From the NCBI GenBank assembly GCA_963682055.1, contig OY821744.1:25954967-26018966 (forward strand): a stretch of 64,000 bases of DNA. Reading direction: 5' to 3'. A program made the translations under genes and the position numbers. The stretch comes from Primula veris. Its lineage: Eukaryota > Streptophyta > Magnoliopsida > Ericales > Primulaceae. Positions 1-9,865 of this stretch are shown piece after piece (within the stretch, counting starts at the first letter, position 1; every line of letters begins with the position of its first letter). Below the pieces are notes generated by a model. It ran no database searches. It was not told where the DNA came from and saw only the letters and a program-made list of their open reading frames with translations.

Positions 1-1009
1 AATAGTTGTTGTAGTGGTAAAATTGGTTTTAAGGTATTGGAAAGTTAGGAGTTCAAATCATTTTAATCGTTTTTTTTCTAAAAATTTCTGTTTTTTATCT
101 TGAAATTACCAAATTTCGTAAATGACCATTCTATTTTCCCAAACAAAGATTACTAAAAATATATTTTATTGTTCAATACATTGTATTAACTTCATATTTA
201 TTTTATGTTATGTTAAACATAGAAAAAATTCTTTATTTTTGTATTAGATCTTATTTATTTTATCCTATATTCGACATATTTTTTACATCCCGGCCCCCCA
301 AGTTCCGTTTCTGTTTACAGCGGTTCTTTTGATTGGCATCCACTTTATTGAACTGATTTTCGATTGTTGAGCCCGTTAAACGCCCAGGTTAGATATTTAG
401 TTGTTTGTTAGGTTGTTTGGCATTATAGACTTCTTAAAAATAGAAAATCACCCATTAAATGGCTTACTTTGAACTTAATTTCATGTCGTCACAAGTATGA
501 ACTTGTTTCCACTTTCTAGTATAGTGTTATTTTTGACGGGCTTAATATGTAATCATTTATTTATTTACCGGCTTGTTTTGCATTGTAGACTACCGCGCCG
601 TTTAGCATCAGCTTATTTTCGTAGCTTTTATAGTTATTTTTCTAAAAAGAAAAAAGCGGTGTTAGCTGAAAACACTTGCTTTTTATAAGCTAAACCTTTT
701 ACGTCACTTAATATGTTTCATCAGATAGTTTTGTGTGTGTAGATTGTCAAATTTGGCTTTGTCGGCTTTCTATACTATGCGTGTAAGGTTTTTTGCATAC
801 CTCATTTCTGCAGAAATAAAAGAATCTTTTTTCAACACAGCAAATCCTAGACAAATCCAGTTTAAAGATTCGAAGGTTTTTGAGCAGAAAAGAAAAAAAC
901 TACCATTAGTAGCTGAACAACCAAGTGCTACTTTGATAAGAAACTTTTTATGTTTGTACTTTATTATTTTCCCTAATAAAGTGAAACTTAATTAATTTGG
1001 TTCAGGGTT
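1..1009. other. Non-coding leader region of the window
   Basis: AT-rich sequence with no recognisable gene. Short open frames here (for example at 497-688 and 735-995) have low-complexity, hydrophobic or unmatched translations and no supporting neighbours. The segment lies directly upstream of a decayed NAM-associated gene, so part of it may be that gene's former 5' region. Confidence 0.5.
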
Positions 1010-2985
1010 ATGAATTCTCTAAGCGATGATGGGTTTTTCACCCAATTTTTGCAGATGCAGAGTCAAAATCTAGACAGTATTCCTGTGATGTCTGCTCCAA
1101 CTCTAGCTCAAGATGTAAATCGTCATCCAGTTCAGAAAGCCGCTAAAGGTTTGAATTCAAAATCTCGAGGTGACAATTACAGTGATGAGGACGAAATAAT
1201 AGTTAATGGTTGGCTTACTATAAGCCTAGATGGGGTTACCGGTAGTGGACAAAAGTTCAGTAAGTTGTGGGATAGGATTCATGAATATTACCATGAGTGT
1301 AAGAAACATGATCATCCTGAAAGAACAAGACATTCTCTAAGTAATCGCTGGTCTGTAATTTGAGGTTCCGTCAACAAGTTTTGTGGGTGTTTGGCTCAAA
1401 TTGAATAACATGAATCCAAGTGATTGCACTGAAGAAAATAAGGTTCATATATTTATTAGTATTGAGCCTATTCAAATGCGTTAGCCTTAGTGAATTCCTA
1501 TAATCTAGTTAAGGTATTTTCTACTTAGTTTTGGTTAATCAAAAAGAAGTCATTTAAGTCCCCGTGCTATAGTTTATTTATTAAACTCCAAAGAAGAGCA
1601 GAAAAAAAGTACTCCAGGTCACTTTCCACTTTCCAGGTCAAAATCATATAAAAAAATGAAAGAAACTATTGGCGTTTACCGTTGTAATGGGATAAACTAG
1701 TATTGTACACCGTTTAAAATCTGTAAATCATCTTGTGGTCTTTGAAATTTATTAAGTCGCCTTGCGTGACTTGGTTGGTTCTGGGCCTACAATGTTGTTT
1801 TCACTTTAAATGTTTCTGAGAATGGTTTGTTTATCTTTATAATGCAGCATTTCAGTACTTTTATTTTTCTTGCGATAAGCTACAATGTAGTTGTGACTTG
1901 GTTGGTTCTGGGCTGCAATGTTGTTGTCACTTTAAATGTTTCTGAGAATGGTTTGTTTATATTTATAATCTAGCATTTCAGTACTTTTATTTTTCTTGCG
2001 AAGCTACAACGTAGTTGTATTTCTAAACAAACATCCACTTTTAGGCTATAGAGAATATGATCTATCTTACGTTTTTAGTGTAGCAATTCCAAGAGATATA
2101 CCGAAATCCAAGATCCAGATATTTTATGTACCCTGTGTTGTACGTGACCGGAGATGATGTGAAAAGTTTTGGATTGGTTTTAGACTTTTGCAGTGAACTT
2201 GTTCTTTTTTTTTTTTTCTCTAATGCATACTTGTTAAATTCGAGTCTTGGTAGACGAAGAAGATTTATAGTTTGTCCTACAGATACTACCTGCACTTGTT
2301 TAATTCTATCAAATATTGCTTCTTTTTTAGTCTTTTGAAGTAATTTTATCAACCATCAGAACTTTGTAAAACATTAATCTCACTTTTCTAGCTAGAAAGC
2401 ATAAAATACATTGCGGTTATTTCCTCTTCCTCTTCCACTAAAATTGTATTTTTTATCGATGTTCCATTGTTGTTCTAACAGATTAAAAGGGCCAGAGTTA
2501 CATACAAACACACTTGGAACGGCGATTTCTCATTCAACCATTGCTGGGAGATTTTGCGAAGTCATCCGAAATGGATTTTGCAAAAAGAACGACTAAAAAG
2601 AAAGAAAGCGCACGTGATTCTCAAACTATTCCAGAGACTATTGACATAGGAGACGAAGTTGTGCTTACAACAAATTCGGATCAATGCGAACGACCACAAG
2701 GAAGTAAAGCTCAAAAGGTGAATGGAAAGAAAAGAAAATACCAAGAAGAAAATTCTGCATTGTTTGAGAAAGTTGTATCTAGCTTAAAAGAAGATAGGAA
2801 GCAACAACACAATGAGAAGATAGAAAAAATTGATAAGCTTGCTTAAATCCAAGAGAAAAAGGTTATATTGAAGGAGAAGAGGCTAGCGCAAGAAGAAAAA
2901 GAGAGAATCAATCAACTTATGTGGATTCGATTTGGAGCAACAAAAGTTCTTTCAGAAACAACAAAATCCTATAAAATATGTAGGT
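1010..2985 (+). pseudogene. Decayed SANT/trihelix-like + NAM-associated domain protein gene
   Basis: The first block (1010-1360) has the family's usual start: a Gln/Ser-rich leader, an acidic YSDEDEIIVNGWLTI segment, and a helix containing KLWDRIHEYYHECKK and SLSNRWSVI. A stop (TGA at 1361) interrupts it, but homology continues beyond it in frame (SVNKF.GCLAQIE) and then in a shifted frame (NPSDCTEENK). A second block near 2525-2985 carries the NAM-associated domain (SFNHCWEILRSHPKW), then in another frame a basic GSKAQKVNGKKRKYQ stretch and a coiled-coil-like Lys/Glu-rich tail that continues past a stop at about 2844. These proteins are often mislabelled 'glutathione S-transferase T3-like' and are related to proteins accompanying PIF/Harbinger transposons. 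Several stops and frameshifts make it non-functional as read. The 1.1 kb between the blocks contains a tandem duplication. The identity of the two blocks is clear; the exact ends are not. Confidence 0.7.
1768..2018. repeat. Tandem duplication, two ~125-bp units
   Basis: Unit 1 (1768-1894) and unit 2 (1895-2018) both begin GACTTGGTTGGTTCTGGG and end GTAGTTGT, with a few substitutions and small indels between them. It lies between the two coding blocks of the decayed NAM-associated gene. Confidence 0.9.
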
Positions 2986-2989
2986 CGAC

Positions 2990-5370
2990 TAAGTTTGAAA
3001 TCCTACTTAACTGATAATCTTTTGGCTTTAGCTCATGATGAGTTGATGGAAATGTTGTATAATCTTTTGGTCAGTATCTCGTGTTAGGCCTTAACTTAAC
3101 GGGTAATATTTTGGTTTTTAGGCGATAAGAGCAATCTACCTGTTTTCTTACATTTTTTCTCATATTTAAGGTAATTAGCATTACTTTTATATTTTTAGGG
3201 TAACAGTTTAACTTTATACATTTTTCAGTTTTTCTATTAAATTTATTATTATAACTAAATATTACTATATTTTAATATACATCTATTAATTTTTTTCAGC
3301 CCAGCTTAATTTACTAGAGCAACCATATTAAATAAGTTAGACGTTTACTCATATTTAAAGTAAAAAGTACAATTTTACAACTTATAAGGAACGTTTTGAT
3401 TTATACAAATTATCAGTTCTTTTTATTAATTTTTCTCTCACAACTATACAATACAACTCATCTTTTTGTTATTTTATTAATTTATATGTGAAATGTACAA
3501 ATAAATGAGAAAGAATAAAATAAAAGTAAGAGGAATAAATTATTATTTTAATTATAAAGGAACATATTGATCTCTTATATTTGAAGTATATTTGAATTCA
3601 TGTATATTTAACATAATTGATAACAAAACTGCATGTACAATTTTAGAACAATTTTTGATGAACAAATTCTTAATTTCCCCTAAAGTATAAGGTTAATTGG
3701 TGATACAAGGGAACTGATACGGTTGCTCGAAAGTAACTAGTAAGGTGTAATATTTCGGTCGGCAGTCTATCAAGTAAGGTGTAATTTTTTGATGATGAGA
3801 ACATCCGCAGCAGCTACCTCAAATATTTTCTCAAATCTAACACATTTTATACTTTTTAAGAAACCGTTTACGTTTACACAAAATTTCAGCTTCCTTATTC
3901 ATTTTCTTATAATAACCCTACATTATTTTTTTATTTTTTTATTATATTTTAATAATCATAACAATATTACGACCACAAAAATGTGAGCCCACGATAGTTT
4001 ATTTCTATTATACTCATTCCGACCTTAAATAAATATCACATACGAAAATATATGCAATTTTGACCATCAAAATTTTCATATCAAAATTACCGAAATAAAA
4101 AAATTGAAAATTTCATCATATAGTTCTAACCATAAACCACGTGATTAACTTTTGAAATAATTTTTTCCGACAATCTAAATATAAAAAAATTATCGGTCAA
4201 AATTGTACGTATTATCGGTTAAAAATTACGTTTTGTTTTCGTTTTAAATTGAGTTTCCAAAAGGATTGTTTGGCTGCATACATGTACAGATGTACTCATG
4301 AATGGGAAAAGTAGACTTTGCAGTGTTGTTCTGTAATAAATATATATGGGCTCAAATTGGAAATGTTTGAATTGAGATTAATTTAATATTAGATAATAGA
4401 ATTTGGTTATGATAGAAAAAATTGTAGGGATTGTTTCTCAAAACAAGTAAAAAGTTGCATTTAACTTTATTTTTAGGAAAAAGTTTAAATTTTTCGTTAC
4501 TGGTTGCTCTAATATTTTTGTTAAAAATAAAGATGATGATAAATAGACGAGTCCAAATCTTCTATCCCATTTTCTACTTCTTCCCGTGTTTCTTTGTTTA
4601 TTTTCATTCAAATTTTAAATTTTTACAACTTGTTCCGCAAATTTATAAGTTTTTATAGTATATTGTATTCAAATTTTAAAACATTTAGACATAATATTGT
4701 TTCAGACAAATTTTCTAACATTTAATGTTTAATTTACATTCCTTTATACATTTATTTCAAATTAAATTGCATGTGAATTTTCTTTTAAAAATAATAATTG
4801 AAATGTATTGATACATGTATTATAGTAATTGTATAAAAAAATTTAAGTTTTTTAGAATTTTTTTAGCGATAAAATAAGCAATGAAACACGAAATAAGATA
4901 AAAAATTGGGGTATAATATTTCGACTCTAAATATAGCCATACATTTAGTATATTTTATTATGTAAGCATGTAAGATCCATTAAGTGTGTCGATATGAAGT
5001 GGATCGAACGAATCCTTTTTTAAAATGACCAAATAATTTCTTGTGAGTTAGACAATGGATTATGAACTGAATTGTGATAAATAAGATTTGACAATGGAAT
5101 GTGAACTGACTTTTTGTAATGATGTGAAATGATTTATAGAAATTAGATTTGAATAATGTTGTTAGACAATGGATTATGAACTGAAATTATACACGCTTAA
5201 AAATTTGGCAGATATCACGAATCAAAGTAAACAAACCATTAATTAATACACTCTTATTTAAGTCTCATAATTCCTTCCCGTTTCATATTTAACTTCCACA
5301 CTTTTCTTTTCCCTCAACAAACTTTCTTCAAAATTTCAAAATCTCGTATCATTAAATTGAAAATCCCTAT
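2990..5370. other. Intergenic, AT-rich, with a degraded MITE
   Basis: No gene is supported. Open frames here are short and Phe/Leu/Asn/Lys-rich, as expected from AT-rich DNA. A degraded Stowaway-like copy lies at about 4008-4245. Confidence 0.6.
4008..4245. mobile_element. Degraded Stowaway-like MITE copy
   Basis: It starts TACTCATTCCGACC and contains the family's inner motifs GCAATTTTGACC, ATCAAAATTACCGAAAT and ATCATATAGTTCTAA, then their inverted counterparts (CGGTCAAAATTGTACGT). These match the cleaner copies at 39468-39701 and 61644-61873. The right terminus is decayed, so its end is approximate. Confidence 0.5.
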
Positions 5371-5377
5371 TTTTCCG

Positions 5378-5385
5378 TATATAAA
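5378..5385 (+). promoter_or_regulatory. Possible TATA box of the proline-rich protein gene
   Basis: TATATAAA lies about 240 bp upstream of the ATG at 5619, within a promoter that becomes more GC-rich and CT-rich toward the gene. Position and sequence fit a TATA box, but no transcription start is visible from sequence alone. Confidence 0.35.
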
Positions 5386-5463
5386 ATATATATAACTAAC
5401 CGCCCACGCAAATCCCAACTCACCCACCCCAATAAAACGCGCCGCAAATTTCCCATATTCACA

Positions 5464-5471
5464 CCACGTGT
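5464..5471 (+). promoter_or_regulatory. G-box / ABRE-like element
   Basis: CCACGTGT, a CACGTG-core motif bound by plant bZIP and bHLH factors, lies about 150 bp upstream of the ATG of the proline-rich protein gene. It may fall in the promoter or the 5' leader, depending on the real start site. Function is inferred from the motif only. Confidence 0.35.
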
Positions 5472-5618
5472 CAAAATCCTAACCTTCCATTTTATTATTC
5501 CCTCAAATCTAGCGTACCACGTTCCCTCTCTCTCCCCTTCAGATCTCCCCTCTCTCTTTTCAATCAAATCTCTCTGTGATTTTTCCTACTTCACATTACT
5601 CTCTCTCTCTCTCTAACA

Positions 5619-6077
5619 ATGGCGATTTATCAAAACCTCTCAATTATCGTCGTATTAGGGCTTTTACTCTCTCTCCAAACCACTCTCTCAACAGATCCAC
5701 CGTTATCTCCGCCATCATCTCCCCCATTGCCGTTTTCATCTCCGCCGCCGACGATTCCGTCTCCGGTGCCATCTCCGTCTCCGTCATCGAAGGACGATAC
5801 TAGCAAGAAAAGTCCGTCTCCGGCGCCTACTCCGGCGAGTTCTCCGGCACCGGAGGGATCTAGCGACGGTGGAGGAGAGACGGTGAAGAATGTGAAGGCG
5901 GGAGAAGAGGAGAGAGAAGGAGGAAGGGGGATGAGCGGAGGGAAGAAGGCGGGGATAGCATTGGGAGTGATAGGGGCATTTTGTGTAGTCGGTGTCGCTG
6001 GGTTTGTTTATAATAAAAGGCAACAGAATCTGAGAAGGTCCGAGTTCTCGTACGGTACCAGAAGAGATATGCTCTGA
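5619..6077 (+). CDS. Secreted proline-rich / AGP-like single-pass membrane protein
   Basis: A single-exon frame of 152 residues. Residues 1-24 form a signal peptide. Residues 25-79 are Ser/Pro-rich with SPSP, SPPP and SPAP motifs, typical sites of proline hydroxylation and arabinogalactan addition in plant wall glycoproteins. A Gly/Glu/Lys-rich linker (80-110) follows, then one hydrophobic helix (about 111-131, AGIALGVIGAFCVVG) and a short basic tail ending SYGTRRDML. The predicted topology is type I: the Pro-rich part faces the cell wall and the basic tail the cytosol. The first ATG follows a (CT)n-rich leader and gives the signal peptide, which supports this start. GC content rises sharply in the coding region. 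The exact role is unknown; structural or signalling functions at the wall-membrane interface are guesses. Similar short plant proteins end in the same helix plus basic tail. Confidence 0.85.
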   Translation: MAIYQNLSIIVVLGLLLSLQTTLSTDPPLSPPSSPPLPFSSPPPTIPSPVPSPSPSSKDDTSKKSPSPAPTPASSPAPEGSSDGGGETVKNVKAGEEEREGGRGMSGGKKAGIALGVIGAFCVVGVAGFVYNKRQQNLRRSEFSYGTRRDML

Positions 6078-7680
6078 GATTGAGATTCATATATATATTT
6101 ATTTATTATATATGTATAGACTCTTGATCAATGTTGAGTTTATTTTAGAATATTGGTGTTTGATTGTGATTGTTGGTCGGGTATTATTATCAGATTTTGT
6201 TGTTTCAGATTCTGCTTTGAGAATTTGGTTGGTTGTTTCTGGTAATAGTTTTTTTTCGTAGTGATTATGTTTCTTCTCTTCTTTATAATTACTAATTACT
6301 ATTATTTACGGAGGTATGAGTACTCGTACCGTGCATAGAAGAGATATGCTCTGAGATTTAGATACACACGGTCGCGTTTATATATATTTATGTGTGTTAA
6401 TGATCAGTGATAAGATTATGTCAGAATGTTGTCTTAGATTATGTTTGTTGGTTGAGTATTATTATCAGATTTTGTTGTTTGAGGATTTGTTTGATTCTTT
6501 TTGTGGTAATAAACTTTTTCTGTAGTAATTATGTTTTTCTTTATAATCACTAATTTCTAATTTCTATCATTTGTTGCACACATTTGCGTTTATATATATA
6601 TTCATGTGTGTTAAGTTTATAGACTCTTGATCAGTGTTGAGTTTATGTTAGAATGTTGGTGTTTGATTGTGTTTGTTGACCGAGTATTATTATCAGATTT
6701 TGTTGTTTGAGATTCTGGTTTGGGGATTATGATGATTTAGTTGATTCTTTTTCTAGTAATAATTTTTTTTCCATAGTGATAGTGTTTTCTTTACAATTAC
6801 TATGATTTTCTCTTTTGTTGAAGTTGAAGCTATCTATTATTTACATGTAACTGACATTAAACCTAATTTGTTAAGATTTTTGAAACACTACATTTATCGG
6901 TTATACTGGAATTTATCTTTGTGAAGTATTATGCAATTATATGAACTAATTTTTGAGTTTATGTTAGTATATGGTGTTTGATTGTGTTTATTGGTCGAGA
7001 ATTATTATCAGATTTTGATGTTTGAGATTCTGGCTTGAGGATTTGGTTGATTCTTTCTGGTAATAATTTTTTTAGTAGTGATTATGTTTCTTTACAGTTT
7101 TACTAATTTCTATCATTTGTTATTTAAGATGAAAATGATTGCATATGCCATTGCAAGCAGTGCTAGGCATTGGGGAGTGTTTGATCTGAATTTCCATTCC
7201 ATGTTACAATTCTATGATTGATTTGTGAAGTATAATGCAATTAGAGTATATATTTATATGTAAACTTATTGTGGTGTTATGTATTTTGAGTAATTTTGTG
7301 ACCATGTTAATTCTTTAAGCATGAAGATCATTATTAGAAGATTACAGTTTTATAATGAATGATATCAAAATTGGATTTTAACTTTTTAAATTTATCTCAC
7401 AATGTTGGTCTTTAATCACATTTATTGGGTATTTACTATCACGTTCTGTTGTTTTGGCACTGTGGTTTGAGGATTATGATGACTTGTTTCATTCTTTAAC
7501 TGGTAATAAAAAAATTCTTAGTGATTTCTGATTTTGTGTCTTTACAAATTACAATTGCTAATTGCTAATTTTAATCATTTGTTATTGCAAGGCTTTGCCA
7601 GTATTGCATATGCCATGTTGCAAATCAGTAGTCTAAAATGTCAATTCCATGTTGCAAATCTATGATTGATTTGTGAATTA
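6037..7680 (+). repeat. Degenerate tandem repeats seeded by the 3' end of the proline-rich gene
   Basis: A signature built on GTATTATTATCAGATTTTGT recurs at about 6175, 6457, 6688, 6999 and (diverged) 7420, each time after a TTGGTGTTTGATTGTG-like block and before a TTGAGGATTTGGTTGATTC-like block. The second unit (from about 6311) also repeats the last codons and stop of the upstream gene (AGAAGAGATATGCTCTGAG). The unit therefore spans the gene end plus its 3' flank. Units are about 275 bp at first, longer and more diverged downstream. Confidence 0.75.
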
Positions 7681-8283
7681 CAGTGCAAATAATGCAATTA
7701 TATGTGAAGTTGTGTTGTTCAATACTCTGAATCAATTTGTGATCATTTTCTTTTGAAGCATATGACATTATTTGCCACGAAGATTACACCTTCATACGAA
7801 TGTTGTCAAGATTAGATTTTCGTTCACACCCTGCATATATTTTTTTCGTAAGTTGACACTTAGGTACAGAAAGCATAGTTTCAAAATTGACTTGATTACT
7901 TAAATTAATCGTCAGAATAGTAGTAGTATAGCATTGTCATATGCTACAAGCAGGAACTTATGGTTTGTGGGTAAAATAATTTTATGATTTTATCGAACTG
8001 TTAATCATTAGTTTGAAATAATTTTATGTTAATACTATTTTGAAATATGTTTAATCATTGTTGTGGGGGCATAATGTTTGTAGCTACGAGTTTATGACGA
8101 CGACCTAACTAAATGACAGTATACACAAATGAGACAACTTATGCATCATCACAGGTCACAGACTCACATTCATGTGTGGTGAATGCACTTCCTTATGCAT
8201 TCATAAAGGCCACATTCGACCCTTTCGGAAAAAAAAAAAAAAAGGCTACATTCGACAACTAGCAATCCGATAAGTCAGGATAG

Positions 8284-9434
8284 GTGAAACAAAAGTAAAT
8301 TAATTTTGAGGGGGTTTGGTGCAAAATTTAACTACACCTGGTACTTATGCCTTACGACTCGGTATTCACAATTTTTTATGCCAATTACAGCAAAAACAGT
8401 AGAGTTTTATATCTACTAGTTTGTTTGGTACACCATATCAAACAAGTACTAAGCTAGTTTGTTTATTAAGGTTTCAACAATAGATTTTGTTTGTTTGGTT
8501 GGTAAAATCAAAATCAAAGCAGAGAGATCCTAATTTATCTAATCATGACTTCTAAGCTACAGTATTTTTGCAAAAGACTCCGTATGTTGAAAAAATTGGC
8601 ATCGGCTACCAAATAGGAATGAAATAAATATGATAAAATATTAAAATTAAATAAATAAGTCTGAGCACGAATCTTTTACAGGGTCGTTAATCAATGAATG
8701 AAGGGGCAAGATTGATCCTTTAATGGACCGAACACAAGTTTGTTATGAACAACTCGGTCGAGCCCCTCATGAGTCACGACAATGTTTTAAAAAGCGTACA
8801 ATCTTGCACAACGTTGTGCAAATAGCGTTTAGCGGGAAAAAAAAAGGTGCATACGCAATAACGCTGCGTTAGAGGTAAAGCGAAAAAAAACGTAAATAGT
8901 GCAAAAAAGCGTAAAAATAAGGTTTTCTTATTAAAAAACTATTAATATTTTATTAATAAAAAAATTATTAAAGAAAAACTGGATACCACTACGTCGTTTG
9001 GGTCACAACTTATATTTTTACATAAGTATACATAAACAAATAGTTATACGATTCTTATTTAGTATTATATACATAAGAAATGGCGGTTATCGTTTTTACT
9101 TTTAATATATGTGTGAGATTGTGATTTTATATTGAATTATGTATTTGCAAAACTATAACCAACTAGGCATTTGTTGTTTTTAAAAAATCTAAATGTGTTA
9201 ACATAATTAACATTTAAATTATATGATTATATAGATAAAAAAAATACACCGCAAATCGATATGTTACTACACTATTTACGTTTTTAAAATACTCTGAAAA
9301 AACGCTATTATTAATAAATAACGATAACTGATAACATTATTTAAAACATTTGTCATAATATATAAGTGAAACAAAAGTAATTTAAATTTGAGGGGATTAG
9401 GTATAAAATTTAACTACACCCGGTACCTATGCGT
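8284..9434. repeat. Pair of ~68-bp direct repeats 1.08 kb apart
   Basis: Copies at 8284-8351 and 9364-9434 share GTGAAACAAAAGTAA, TTGAGGGG, AAAATTTAACTACACC and GGTAC.TATGC with few differences. They flank about 1 kb that includes a hAT-like element. They could be remnants of a duplication or of terminal repeats; no primer-binding site or LTR ends (TG...CA) were identified. Confidence 0.6.
8780..9296. mobile_element. Possible hAT-like non-autonomous element
   Basis: The left end CAATGTTTTAAAAAGCGTAC and the inverted right end (reverse complement CAGAGTATTTTAAAAACGTA) resemble each other and the right end of the element near 40.6-40.7 kb. Inside are TTTAGCGGG- and GCGTTA-rich stretches. No 8-bp target-site duplication could be found, so the right boundary is uncertain. 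Confidence 0.35.
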
Positions 9435-9521
9435 GGACAAGAAAATACCAGGAATCCTAAGTAACCGGGTTTCCTTGAGTAATTATGATTAACGTGGAAA
9501 TAGTGTTATAAAATAGGAGGG

Positions 9522-9552
<31 letters not shown>

Positions 9553-9865
9553 CACATAAAATAAAAAACCGTCATATACATATCATTTTATTATAATAAT
9601 TAATATTTTAAAAATCGCGTTATATAGCGTGAAATAGCTTTTTTTGGAAAAAAAACGTAACGAAAAACCACTATTTGGCTGGAATTGCGCTAAAATCGCG
9701 CTATAGTGGACTAAAAGCGCAAAAAACACGAAATTGTGGACCAAAAACGTAAATAGCGAGTTAGAAAAAAAAAACAGCGGATCTAAATAATTAATATATA
9801 TTGTCTAATTTTTATAAAAGTGTGTATAGTTCAGATGGTTGAGACAGTATTGTAATTTTCAACAG

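Larger units (their letters stand above)
7690..9860. other. Intergenic, AT-rich, repeat-bearing
   Basis: No gene is supported. It contains a possible hAT-like element (8780-9296), a pair of ~68-bp direct repeats (8284-8351 and 9364-9434), an A-tract joined to a (CA)n microsatellite at about 9513-9557, and a GCG/TAGCG-rich patch at 9605-9780 that resembles the end of the 8780 element. Confidence 0.55.

Noticed and set aside
5784..6090. Minus-strand Arg/Ser-rich frames opposite the proline-rich gene
   Set aside because: Antisense translation of Pro/Ser codons and the membrane helix; the plus-strand frame has signal peptide, helix and start context.
8284..9434. Solo LTR or TRIM retrotransposon
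   Set aside because: The repeats are only ~68 bp, with no TG...CA ends, primer-binding site, polypurine tract or target-site duplication seen.
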